From NCBI RefSeq assembly GCF_023091155.1, contig NZ_JAHWXK010000001.1, forward strand, positions 1,798,001-1,862,000: 64,000 nt of DNA, written 5' to 3'. Every line of letters starts with the position of its first letter. Position 1 is the stretch's first letter. The position numbers were made by a program, and so were the translations under genes. Below, in pieces: positions 1-7,753 of this stretch. The stretch comes from Microbacterium sufflavum. GTDB taxonomy: Bacteria > Actinomycetota > Actinomycetes > Actinomycetales > Microbacteriaceae. The notes below the pieces were generated by a model. The model worked only from the letters and a program-made list of their open reading frames with translations. It had not been told where the DNA came from and searched no databases.

Positions 1-1
1 C

Positions 2-292
2 GAGGCGGCGGGCTTCGGTGAGGTGCCGGTGGGCACGGTCGACAACTTCCAGGGCAAGGAGGCCGTGGTCTCCATCACCTCACTCGCGGCGTCGAGCGGC
101 CGCGACGCGCCTCGGGGGCCGGAGTTCCTGCTGCTGCAGAACCGGCTGAACGTCGCGATCTCGCGCGCCCAGGTGCTGGCCTACCTCATCCACTCGCCCG
201 CGCTGCTCGACGACCTGCCCTACACGCCCGAGGGCGTCGCGCGGCTGAGCGCCTTCGCGCGGCTCGTGGGTGCGGCGGAGGAGGACTCGTGA
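2..292 (+). CDS. C-terminal end of an SF1 helicase / RecB-like nuclease protein (partial)
   Basis: Only the last 96 codons are in the window; the frame is open from base 2. The visible part carries two superfamily 1 helicase motifs: VGTVDNFQGKE (motif V type, the glutamine-containing DNA/NTP contact) and NRLNVAISRAQ (motif VI type, with the arginine finger region). This pattern is typical of the Upf1/Dna2-like AAA_12 domain that ends many actinobacterial TM0106-type RecB nuclease-helicase fusions. The nuclease half would lie upstream and cannot be seen. The stop codon overlaps the next GTG start by 4 bases, so the GNAT gene is probably translationally coupled. The helicase fold is clear; the nuclease fusion is only an inference. 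Confidence 0.8.
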   Translation, partial: EAAGFGEVPVGTVDNFQGKEAVVSITSLAASSGRDAPRGPEFLLLQNRLNVAISRAQVLAYLIHSPALLDDLPYTPEGVARLSAFARLVGAAEEDS

Positions 293-1092
293 CGCCGGCC
301 GATGCGCGGCCGAGTGCCGACGGCATACCCGCGGCAGAAGACGTCCTCCGTGCCGCCGCCGGGTGGGCCTGGTTCCCGCGGGGCAGCGAGCACGTCCGCG
401 ACGACCTGCTCCTCGTGCGCTACCCGGAGCGCTTCGGAGGCGGGGTGCGCGGCTCGCAGGTGTCGTCGACGCGTTCCGCCGCGGAGGTCGTGGAGCGGGC
501 GCTGGAGCGCGTGGAGGCCTGGGGCGAGACCGTCTTCACGTTCTGGACGAACCCGGCCGACGAGCCCGACCTCGAAGAGGAGCTGGTGCGCCGCGGGGCC
601 GAGCACGTCGACACCGTCACGGTGTTCGCCCGTCCGACGGCTGAGGGGGCGGTCGATGTACCGCCGGGCGTGTCGGCCGAGGTCGTGCGCACGGTCGACC
701 AGCTTCGGGAGGTGGATGAGATCAACGTCCCCGTCTGGGAGCAACGGCCGCTCGACGGCGACGGGCTTCGCGCCGAGTTCGCGGAGCTGACGGCCGCCCT
801 CGATGCGGGCACCGGGTTCCGGGTGCTGGGTCGCATCGACGGTCGCGCGGTGAGCACGGGCGGGTGCACGATCGTCGACGGATTCACGCGACTGTGGGGT
901 GCGGCGACCCTCGACGGCGACCGAGGGCGTGGTGCCTATCGGGCCGTGCTCGCGGAGCGGCTGCGGGAGAGCGCGGCGCGCGGTGCGGCGACCGCGCTGG
1001 TCAAGGGCCGCGTCGCGACCTCGGCGCCGATCCTCGCCAGGGCCGGATTCACGCGGTACGGAGACGAGCGCGCGTACCGCCTGACGCGCTGA
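289..1092 (+). CDS. GNAT family N-acetyltransferase
   Basis: A 267-residue protein starting at GTG 289 in a GTGA overlap with the helicase gene. The C-terminal 100 residues have the GNAT shape: a beta strand with FRVLGRIDGRAVS, then the acetyl-CoA pyrophosphate loop in RGRGAYRAVL (about residues 212-221), then the closing NGFxxYGxE-like strand ending in ILARAGFTRYGDERAYRL. The N-terminal half (about 140 residues) is longer than in a single-domain GNAT and may be a degenerate second GNAT repeat. The acceptor is unknown. The gene ends inside a 16-bp tandem repeat that continues into the intergenic space. Confidence 0.8.
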   Translation: MTPADARPSADGIPAAEDVLRAAAGWAWFPRGSEHVRDDLLLVRYPERFGGGVRGSQVSSTRSAAEVVERALERVEAWGETVFTFWTNPADEPDLEEELVRRGAEHVDTVTVFARPTAEGAVDVPPGVSAEVVRTVDQLREVDEINVPVWEQRPLDGDGLRAEFAELTAALDAGTGFRVLGRIDGRAVSTGGCTIVDGFTRLWGAATLDGDRGRGAYRAVLAERLRESAARGAATALVKGRVATSAPILARAGFTRYGDERAYRLTR

Positions 1093-1097
1093 CGCGG

Positions 1098-1254
1098 TGA
1101 CCCGTCACGCGTTGCCGTGCTGACGCGCTGCCGTGCTGACGCGCTGCCATGCTCGCGCGGTGCCGTGCTGACGCGCTGCCGTGCTCACGCACTGTCGTGC
1201 TGACCCGTCACGCGTTGCCGTGCTGCCGCGCTGACGTGCTCCCGCGCTGACGTC
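1098..1254. repeat. Degenerate 16-bp tandem repeat between convergent genes
   Basis: Contiguous copies of a 16-bp unit CTGACGCGCTGCCGTG run through 1120-1135, 1136-1151, 1152-1167, 1168-1183 and 1184-1199. They are followed by a 23-bp variant (1200-1222) and two more diverged copies (1223-1238, 1239-1254). A 25-bp block starting TGACCCGTCACGCG occurs identically at 1098-1122 and 1201-1225. The array lies between the stop codons of the GNAT gene and upp, which converge here, so it is in both 3' ends. No spacers, so it is not a CRISPR. Confidence 0.85.
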
Positions 1255-1286
1255 GCCTCGGGCCGCCCGGGGTCGGGCCGCCCGGG

Positions 1287-1919
1287 TCAGACGGTGCCGT
1301 ACAGGCGGTCGCCCGCGTCGCCGAGGCCGGGCACGATGTAGCCCTTCTCGTTCAGGCGTTCGTCGAGGGCACCCAGCACCAGGGTCACATCGCGGTCGCC
1401 GGCCATCGCCTCGATCGCGGCGACGCCCTCGGGGGTGCCGAGCAGGCAGATGGCCGTGACGTCTTTCGCGCCGCGGTCGAACAGGAACTGGATGGCCGCG
1501 GCCAGCGACCCCCCGGTCGCGAGCATCGGGTCGATCGCGAAGCACTGCCGGTCGCTGAGGTCGTCCGGCAGCCGCTCGGCGTAGGTGGTGGGCTCGAACG
1601 TCTCCTCGTCGCGGACCATGCCGAGGAAGCCGACCTCGGCGGTCGGGAGCAGCTTCACGAGGCCTTCGAGCATGCCGAGGCCGGCGCGCAGGATGGGGAC
1701 GACGATGGGGCGCGGCTCGGAGATCTTGACGCCCGTGGTGGTGGTGACCGGGGTCGTGATCTCCACCGGCGACACCTTCACGTTGCGCGTGGCCTCGTAC
1801 GCCAGGAGGGTCACGAGCTCCTCCGTCAGCTGCCGGAACACGGGCGACGGGGTGCGCGCGTCGCGCAGCACCGAGAGCTTGTGGGTGATGAGGGGGTGGT
1901 CGGCGACGTGAACACGCAT
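1287..1919 (-). CDS. upp: Uracil phosphoribosyltransferase
   Basis: Converts uracil and PRPP to UMP in pyrimidine salvage. At 210 residues it has the usual family length. The PRPP-binding loop [10 protein letters not shown] is at residues 129-138 and the uracil-binding segment [12 protein letters not shown] at 194-205, both characteristic of Upp rather than PyrR. The ATG start at 1919 is preceded by TAGCCT (1926-1931 on this strand) exactly 6 nt upstream with no Shine-Dalgarno, so the mRNA is probably leaderless. It is divergent from tadA across 80 bp. Confidence 0.97.
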   Translation of the reverse strand: MRVHVADHPLITHKLSVLRDARTPSPVFRQLTEELVTLLAYEATRNVKVSPVEITTPVTTTTGVKISEPRPIVVPILRAGLGMLEGLVKLLPTAEVGFLGMVRDEETFEPTTYAERLPDDLSDRQCFAIDPMLATGGSLAAAIQFLFDRGAKDVTAICLLGTPEGVAAIEAMAGDRDVTLVLGALDERLNEKGYIVPGLGDAGDRLYGTV

Positions 1920-1999
1920 GGATACAGGCTAATGCGCCGCGACCGCGCGCACGACATCGGTCCTCCGGGGCGCCGCTGGCGCTGCCGTAGGCTCGACGC

Positions 2000-2455
2000 A
2001 TGACCGCCGCCGACCGCACTGCGATGCAGCGCGCGCTCGTGCTGGCCGCGGAGGCCGCCGCAGACGCCGAGATCCCGGTGGGCGCCGTGGTGCTCGACGC
2101 CCAGGGGCGGATGCTCGCGGAGGGCCGCAACACGCGGGAGACCACGCACGACCCGACCGGTCACGCCGAGGTCGTGGCCCTGCGGGCGGCCGCGGCGGCA
2201 CTCGGCTCGTGGAACCTCGACGGCTGCACGCTCGTGGTGACGCTGGAGCCGTGTCTCATGTGCGCCGGCGCGATCCTGCAGGCGCGCGTCGGGCGCGTGG
2301 TGTTCGGCGCGTGGGACGACAAGGCGGGTGCGGCCGGGTCGATGTACGACGTGCTGCGGGACCGGCGTCTTCCCTACCGTGCGGAGGTCATCGGCGGGGT
2401 CGACGATGAGGCGTCCACCGCGCTGCTGCGTGACTTCTTCGCGCAGCGGCGGTGA
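2000..2455 (+). CDS. tadA: tRNA adenosine(34) deaminase
   Basis: Deaminates A34 to inosine in the anticodon of tRNA-Arg(ACG). A 151-residue cytidine-deaminase-fold protein with the zinc/catalytic motif HAE at residues 55-57 and PCLMC at 84-88 (zinc cysteines C85 and C88). The lengths between motifs fit TadA. The ATG at 2000 is 6 nt after TAGGCT (1988-1993) and has no RBS, so it is probably leaderless. Adjacent to and divergent from upp, a pairing common in actinobacteria. Confidence 0.95.
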   Translation: MTAADRTAMQRALVLAAEAAADAEIPVGAVVLDAQGRMLAEGRNTRETTHDPTGHAEVVALRAAAAALGSWNLDGCTLVVTLEPCLMCAGAILQARVGRVVFGAWDDKAGAAGSMYDVLRDRRLPYRAEVIGGVDDEASTALLRDFFAQRR

Positions 2456-2489
2456 CTGCCGGGTCGGATCACTGCGCGACCGCCGCGCC

Positions 2490-3461
2490 TCAGTCCGAGG
2501 ACTTGAGCACGAACACGTCCGTCGAGGGCTCCGGGTCGATCGCGGGGCGGTACACGTCGGGCTCGATGTAGACGACGCGCGCCACCGGAACGGCCTCGCG
2601 GATGCGGCTCTCGATCGCGTCGATGTCGTCGGCGACCTCGCGCAGGGGCTTGTCGGCGTTGAGGGCGATCTTCGCGGCGACCATGAGCTCGTCCGGCCCG
2701 AGGTACAGGGTCTTCAGGTGGATGATCTTCTCGATCTCCGGGCCGTCCGTGATCGCGTCCACGATGCGGTCCTCGTCGGCCTGCGTGGCTCCCTCGCCCA
2801 CCAGGAGGCTCTTCGTCTCGACGCCGAGCACGATCGCGATCAGCACCAGCAGCACGCCGATCATGACGGTGCCGAGCGCATCGAAGAGGGGGTTGCCGGT
2901 GAGGAGGGTGAGGCCCACGCCGAGCAGCGCGAACGTCAGACCGGTCAGGGCGCCGACGTCCTCGAGCAGCACGACCGGAAGCTCGGGGGCCTTGGCGCGT
3001 CGCACGAACGACCGCCACGACTGGCCCCGGTCGCGCACGAGATTGCTCTCCTTCACGGCGGTGCGCAGCGAGAACGACTCCAGGCCGATCGCGATCAGCA
3101 GCACGACGAGAGGCAGCCACCACCAGGTCTTGTCGAGCTCGTGGGGGTTCGTGAGCTTCTCGACGCCCTCGTAGATGGCGAAGAGGCCGCCGACCGAGAA
3201 CAGGATGATCGAGACGACGAAGGCGTACACGTAGCGTTCGCGTCCGTAGCCGAACGGGTGCGCGCGGTCGGCTCGGCGCTGGGCCTTGCGTCCGCCGAGC
3301 ATGAGGAGGAGCTGGTTGCCCGAGTCGGCGACCGAGTGGATGGCCTCCGCGAGCATGGAGGCGGAGCCGGAGAGGGCCCACGCGAGGAACTTCGCGAGAG
3401 CGATGCCCAGGTTCGCCAGGAACGCCGCGACGATGGCCTTGCTTCCTCCGGATGCACTCAT
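2490..3461 (-). CDS. Cation diffusion facilitator (CDF) family transporter
   Basis: A 323-residue membrane protein that probably exports a divalent metal such as Zn2+ by proton antiport. The metal site of TM2 appears as HSVAD (H42 and D46), and the TM5 site is the EDVGAL variant (E167, D168), as in the SLC30A9-like branch. About six hydrophobic segments lie in residues 9-215, followed by a cytosolic ferredoxin-like domain (about 225-310, LGPDELMVAAKIAL). TAGACT (3468-3473, this strand) ends 6 nt before the ATG, another leaderless promoter. It is divergent from proC. The metal is not predictable from what is visible. Confidence 0.88.
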   Translation of the reverse strand: MSASGGSKAIVAAFLANLGIALAKFLAWALSGSASMLAEAIHSVADSGNQLLLMLGGRKAQRRADRAHPFGYGRERYVYAFVVSIILFSVGGLFAIYEGVEKLTNPHELDKTWWWLPLVVLLIAIGLESFSLRTAVKESNLVRDRGQSWRSFVRRAKAPELPVVLLEDVGALTGLTFALLGVGLTLLTGNPLFDALGTVMIGVLLVLIAIVLGVETKSLLVGEGATQADEDRIVDAITDGPEIEKIIHLKTLYLGPDELMVAAKIALNADKPLREVADDIDAIESRIREAVPVARVVYIEPDVYRPAIDPEPSTDVFVLKSSD

Positions 3462-3520
3462 GCGTCGAGTCTAGAACCGCCGGTCGGGGGACGCCGGAGC
3501 GCCCGCCGTAGGATGACCAC

Positions 3521-4360
3521 ATGGCTGACTCGCTTCCCTCCCTCGCGTTCCTCGGTGCCGGTTCGATGGGCGGGGCGATCCTCCGCGGCGTGCTCGCATC
3601 GGGCGTCCCGGTCGACGGCGGGATCACCGCGACGAACCGCACGACGGAGAAGGCGGCGTCGTTCGATGGGCTCGACGGGGTGACCAGCATCGCGCTGTCC
3701 GAGCGGCCGGAGGGCAACGCCGAGGCGGTGTCCGGCGCCCGGATCGTGCTGGTGGGCGTCAAGCCCGCGATGGTGCCGGAGCTGCTGCGCGAGATCGCTC
3801 CGCACCTGACCGCCGACACGATCGTCGTCAGCCTCGCCGCCGGGGTCACCCTGCAGACGTTCGCCGACCACCTGGGCACCGGAGCGCGCGTGATCCGGTC
3901 GATGCCGAACACGCCGTCGACCGTCCGCAAGGGCGTGACCGGCCTCGCCGCCGGGGCCGCGGCGACCGCGGACGACGTGGCGCTCGTGCGACGCCTGTTC
4001 GAGACGGTCGGCGCGGTGATCGAGGTGCCGGAGTCGCAGATCGACGCGCTGTCCACGATCTCCGGCTCGGGCCCCGCGTACGTGTTCCTCCTGATCGAGG
4101 AGGTCACCACGGCGGCCATCGGGATGGGGTTCACCGAGGCGGATGCGCGGCTCATGGTCGAGCAGACCTTCATCGGTGCGACCGCCCTGCTCGACGCGTC
4201 GGGCGAAGACCCGGCCGAGCTGCGGCGCCGTGTGACCAGTCCCAAGGGCACCACCGAGCGCGCCGTCGCCGTGCTGCAGGACGCCCACCTCGACCGGACC
4301 TTCGCCGAGGCCGCCGCGGCCGCGCTCGCCCGCGCGAAGGAGCTCGCCGCGGGGGCGTGA
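3521..4360 (+). CDS. proC: Pyrroline-5-carboxylate reductase
   Basis: Reduces pyrroline-5-carboxylate to L-proline with NAD(P)H, the last step of proline synthesis. The 279-residue length fits the family. The dinucleotide-binding loop LGAGSMGG is at residues 11-18, and the C-terminal dimer domain holds the signature STISGSGPAYVFLLIEE followed by the helix-rich VTSPKGTTERAV segment. TAGGAT (3509-3514) lies 6 nt before ATG 3521, so it is probably leaderless. In mycobacteria proC sits directly before an HTH gene and bS22; here those two genes lie about 10 kb away, so the neighbourhood has been split. Confidence 0.96.
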   Translation: MADSLPSLAFLGAGSMGGAILRGVLASGVPVDGGITATNRTTEKAASFDGLDGVTSIALSERPEGNAEAVSGARIVLVGVKPAMVPELLREIAPHLTADTIVVSLAAGVTLQTFADHLGTGARVIRSMPNTPSTVRKGVTGLAAGAAATADDVALVRRLFETVGAVIEVPESQIDALSTISGSGPAYVFLLIEEVTTAAIGMGFTEADARLMVEQTFIGATALLDASGEDPAELRRRVTSPKGTTERAVAVLQDAHLDRTFAEAAAAALARAKELAAGA

Positions 4361-4361
4361 C

Positions 4362-4649
4362 ATGCGGCTGCGGGTCGAGGGGGAGATCTGGTTCTGGCGC
4401 GGGCCGGCGCCGTTCCACTTCGTCACGGTGCCGCCGGTCGAGAGCGCGATGATCCACGATGTCGCCGCCGTCGTCACCTATGGCTGGGGCATGATCCCCG
4501 CGACGGTGACGATCGGCGGCACGACCGTGACCACCGCGCTGTGGCCGAAGGACGGCGGCTACATCGTGCCGATCAAGAAGGTGCTGCAGGATCGGGAGGG
4601 GCTCGGCGTGGGCGATGCGGTCGAGGTCGTCCTCGACATCGACGCCTGA
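4362..4649 (+). CDS. DUF1905 domain protein
   Basis: A 95-residue soluble protein starting one base after the proC stop, so it is co-transcribed. The sequence pattern (FWRGPAPFHFVTVP near the start, AVVTYGWGMIPATVTIGG in the middle, KVLQDREGLGVGDAVEVVLDI at the end) matches DUF1905, a small beta-barrel fold found alone or with a YdeI-like domain. No catalytic residues stand out and its function is unknown. The link to proC is positional only. Confidence 0.8.
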   Translation: MRLRVEGEIWFWRGPAPFHFVTVPPVESAMIHDVAAVVTYGWGMIPATVTIGGTTVTTALWPKDGGYIVPIKKVLQDREGLGVGDAVEVVLDIDA

Positions 4650-4661
4650 CCCCCGCGGGGC

Positions 4662-6254
4662 TCAGCCCTCGCTCGACACCTCCGCGAGCACCTCCGGCCA
4701 CCGCCGTTCGAGCGTCTTGCCGCCCAGCACGGTCCCGCCCCACACGGCGGCGGTCCCGATCACGACCGCGCACGCCAGACTCACCCAGCCCAGCGGCGGC
4801 ATCCAGATCGCGGCGATCCCGAAGCCCAGAGCCGGGCCGCCCAGGATCAGCGTGATCGGCGACATGATCAGCATCGCGAGGAAGGACTGTGCGCCGCCCG
4901 CCGATCCGCGACCGAACGGGTTCGCCTCGGGAGCGGGAGCGCGACCGGGGAGGAACGCGCCCACCCACGCGCCCGCGCCGGCCGACACCGCCATCAGGCC
5001 GAGCGCCGCGCCGAGGCTCGCGGGCAGCAGGTCCGGTCGTCCGGCGACCAGGCACGTCGCCACGCACAGGGCGATCGTGACCGGGAGGCCGATCAGCCCG
5101 AAGCCGAGCAGCCGTCCCGCCCGGTCTGCGGTGCCGCTGACACCGGTCAGGATGTGCAGGGCGACCGCGTCGTTGTCGTAGGCGATGGCCAGCTGCACGA
5201 TGCTCCCCGCGAGGAGAGCGTTGATGGCCGGGATCAGCACGATGGCGGGAGCGAGTCCCACGGACTCCTCCCGCAGGCCGTTCATCACGGCGAGACCGAG
5301 GAAGATCGCGGGCAGGATCAGCAGCATCACCACATTGACGACCTGGCGCGGGTCGCGGCGGAAGTAGTGGAGCGTGCGGCCCGCGATCGCACCGACCGGT
5401 CCCGCCGGCAGCATCCGGTCGAGCAGGCCGCCCGAGCGGACCCGGCCGCCCCCGCTGGACACGAGAGGTGCCGTGAGGCGGGCGTCGAGGTGGACGCGGG
5501 CCGCGACCCAGAGGAGCACGACCGTGCCGACGGCGATGAGCAGCCGGAGCAGTGCGACCCCCACCGCCCCCTGCGCGAGCGCCGCGGGAACCCCGAACAC
5601 GGCGGCGACCGGGGTCCAGGCGGCGACCTCGGCCACGGTGGCGAACGCCCCGCCGACGTCGTGCACGGTCGTCAGCGCCTGGAGCCCGATGTTCAGCAGC
5701 AGTCCGGACGACGCCAGCAGCACGACACCCACCGTGAGCACGAGGTCGCGGGTGCGGCGCCGGGCGAGCCACTTCCCGAGCAGCCCGCTCACGACGCGGG
5801 CGCCCAGCACGCAGGTCGCCAGGGCTACCGGGATGAGGACGAACGCGGCGAGCAGGGCGAGCACGTCGACCGACCAGCCGAGGAGCATCAGCAGCAGGGC
5901 GAGTGCGGTGCCGATGCCGCCGATCGTGGTGACGCCCGCGACCACGAGCCCCGGGAGCATCCGCTTCGCCGTGACCGGCAGCAGGGCGAACCGGTCGGGC
6001 GCCAGGGCGTCGTCGCCGCTTACGAGGATCGACCCGACCCACCAGCCGAGCATGATCACGGCTCCCGTCAGCACGAGCGCGGTCACGGCGGCGTCGGGCG
6101 CACCGATCCGCAGCAGCACGAGCCCCACCGTCAGGGTCGCGAGGATGCCGACGGCCAGGAGGCCGACCACGACGAGCGTGACGATCATCCACGGGTTGCG
6201 CGCGAGCTGGTGACCGAGCTGACGCAGCCGCAGGCCTACGAGGAGCGCAACCAC
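4662..6254 (-). CDS. ABC transporter permease, large multi-spanning
   Basis: A 530-residue, strongly hydrophobic protein with around 12 predicted membrane segments and no signal peptide, encoded just downstream of an ABC ATPase and overlapping it by 19 bp. The GTG start at 6254 is the longest plausible choice. It resembles the large ABC-2-like permeases of actinobacterial exporters. There is no extracytoplasmic solute-binding gene nearby, so export is more likely than import. Substrate unknown. Confidence 0.75.
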   Translation of the reverse strand: MVALLVGLRLRQLGHQLARNPWMIVTLVVVGLLAVGILATLTVGLVLLRIGAPDAAVTALVLTGAVIMLGWWVGSILVSGDDALAPDRFALLPVTAKRMLPGLVVAGVTTIGGIGTALALLLMLLGWSVDVLALLAAFVLIPVALATCVLGARVVSGLLGKWLARRRTRDLVLTVGVVLLASSGLLLNIGLQALTTVHDVGGAFATVAEVAAWTPVAAVFGVPAALAQGAVGVALLRLLIAVGTVVLLWVAARVHLDARLTAPLVSSGGGRVRSGGLLDRMLPAGPVGAIAGRTLHYFRRDPRQVVNVVMLLILPAIFLGLAVMNGLREESVGLAPAIVLIPAINALLAGSIVQLAIAYDNDAVALHILTGVSGTADRAGRLLGFGLIGLPVTIALCVATCLVAGRPDLLPASLGAALGLMAVSAGAGAWVGAFLPGRAPAPEANPFGRGSAGGAQSFLAMLIMSPITLILGGPALGFGIAAIWMPPLGWVSLACAVVIGTAAVWGGTVLGGKTLERRWPEVLAEVSSEG

Positions 6255-7021
6255 GCGAGCGTCTCCGTTCCCAGGTCGTGGGCGCCGACGAGCGACAGGA
6301 AGCGCTGCTGCAGCGTCATCCCGGCTCGGACCTCATCGAGTTCTCCGTGCGCCAGCAGCCGCCCCTCGGCGACGATCGCGACGCGGTCGCACATCGACTC
6401 GACCAGCTCCATGACGTGACTGGACAGCACCACCGTGCCGCCGCTGTCGACGAAGGCGCGCAGGATCTGCCGGATGGTCTGACCCGACACCGGGTCGACG
6501 GCCTCCAGCGGTTCGTCCAGCAGCAGCAGCCGCGGCGCGTGGATCAGCGCGCACGCCAGGCCGATCTTCTTGCGCATGCCGGCGGAGTAGTCCACGACGA
6601 GGGTGTCGCGGTCGTCGCCGAGGCCCAGCGCGTCGAGCAGCTCGCCGGTGCGGGTGTGCACCTCGGCCTCGGGCATGCCGCGGAGCAGGCCGGTGTAGCG
6701 CAGCAGCTCGGCGCCGGTGAGGCGGTCGAGCATGCGGATCCCGTCGGGGAGCACGCCCATGAGCGCCTTCGCCCCCGCCGGGTCCTGCCAGACGTCGTGT
6801 CCGAGCACCCACGCCGAGCCCGCGTCCGGACGCAGCAGCCCCGTCGTCATCGCCAGCGTGGTGGTCTTGCCCGCACCGTTCGGGCCGAGCAGGCCGAGCA
6901 TCGATCCGGCGGGGACGTCGAGCGAGAGGCCGTCGACGGCGACCTTCTGGCCGAACTGCTTGCGGAGCCCGCGGAGGGCGAGCACGGGAGGGGCCGGGGC
7001 GTGGTCGGTCATGGCCCCCAT
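6236..7021 (-). CDS. ABC transporter ATP-binding protein (exporter type)
   Basis: A 261-residue ATPase with Walker A GPNGAGKTTT, Walker B LLLLDEPLEAVDP and an H-loop in LSSHVME. The signature motif is YSAGMRKK rather than the usual LSGGQ, a variant seen in the CcmA-like exporter branch. It is the first gene of a two-gene operon with the permease that follows on the same strand, with a 19-bp overlap. The two proteins probably form a homodimeric or four-part exporter of unknown substrate. Confidence 0.88.
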   Translation of the reverse strand: MGAMTDHAPAPPVLALRGLRKQFGQKVAVDGLSLDVPAGSMLGLLGPNGAGKTTTLAMTTGLLRPDAGSAWVLGHDVWQDPAGAKALMGVLPDGIRMLDRLTGAELLRYTGLLRGMPEAEVHTRTGELLDALGLGDDRDTLVVDYSAGMRKKIGLACALIHAPRLLLLDEPLEAVDPVSGQTIRQILRAFVDSGGTVVLSSHVMELVESMCDRVAIVAEGRLLAHGELDEVRAGMTLQQRFLSLVGAHDLGTETLAWLRSS

Positions 7022-7081
7022 CCCATCACGCGGGAGTCGAGCGACGCATCCACCGCGAGGGGGAGTCGGGATGGGGCGCGG

Positions 7082-7753
7082 TCAGCGGTCCAGGGCGGCG
7101 AAGCGCTCGATATCGCTGTTGGTGCCCGACACGATGATGAGGTCGTGGTTGGTGACGATGGTGTTCGCCTCGGCGTAGCGGAACGGCTTGCCGGGGCTCT
7201 TCACGCCGACGACGGTGACCTTGTACTTCGAGCGCACGCCGGACTCGTTCAGGCCGACGCCGCGGATGAACTTCGGCGGGTACATCTTGGCGAGCACGAA
7301 GTCGTCGTCGAAGCGGATGAAGTCGAGCATGCGACCGCTCACCAGGTGGGCGACGCGCTCGCCGGCCTCGCGCTCGGGGTAGATCACGTGGTTGGCGCCG
7401 ACGCGGGCGAGGATCTTGCCGTGCGACTGGGAGACGGCCTTGGCCCAGATCTGCGGGACCTTGAGGTCGACGAGGTTCGCGGTGATGAGCACGGATGCCT
7501 CGATCGAGGAGCCGACCGCGACGACCGCGACCTGGAAGTCCTGGGCGCCGATCTGGCGCAGGGCGTCGATGTTCCTGGCATCGGCCTGCACGGTGTGGGT
7601 GACCCGCTCCGACCACTTCTGCACGAGCTCGAGATTGTCGTCGATCGCGAGGACCTCGCGGTCGAGACGGTCGAGCTCACCGGCGCACGCCGCACCGAAC
7701 CGGCCGAGGCCGATGACGAGGACGGGGGCGTCTCCGCGCAGGACTTCAACCAA
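7082..7753 (-). CDS. TrkA/KtrA-type potassium channel regulatory subunit
   Basis: A 223-residue cytosolic RCK protein that gates a TrkH/KtrB potassium channel in response to nucleotide. The RCK_N Rossmann domain begins with VIGLGRFGAACAGELD, whose glycines bind NAD(H)/ADP/ATP, and the acidic EVLAIDDN loop follows at the end of strand 2. RCK_C covers roughly residues 140-220. The start is TTG 7753, which overlaps the channel gene's stop by 8 bp, so expression is coupled. Probably KtrA-like from its size; E. coli TrkA is a tandem duplicate of about twice this length. Confidence 0.92.
   Translation of the reverse strand: MVEVLRGDAPVLVIGLGRFGAACAGELDRLDREVLAIDDNLELVQKWSERVTHTVQADARNIDALRQIGAQDFQVAVVAVGSSIEASVLITANLVDLKVPQIWAKAVSQSHGKILARVGANHVIYPEREAGERVAHLVSGRMLDFIRFDDDFVLAKMYPPKFIRGVGLNESGVRSKYKVTVVGVKSPGKPFRYAEANTIVTNHDLIIVSGTNSDIERFAALDR

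Noticed and set aside
1098..1254. Possible CRISPR array
   Set aside because: Units are contiguous without spacers and vary in sequence; no cas genes nearby.
2374..4254. A 626-codon open frame on the minus strand across CDF and proC
   Set aside because: High GC leaves long stop-free shadows. Its sequence is low-complexity Arg/Ala/Ser and overlaps two well-recognised genes.
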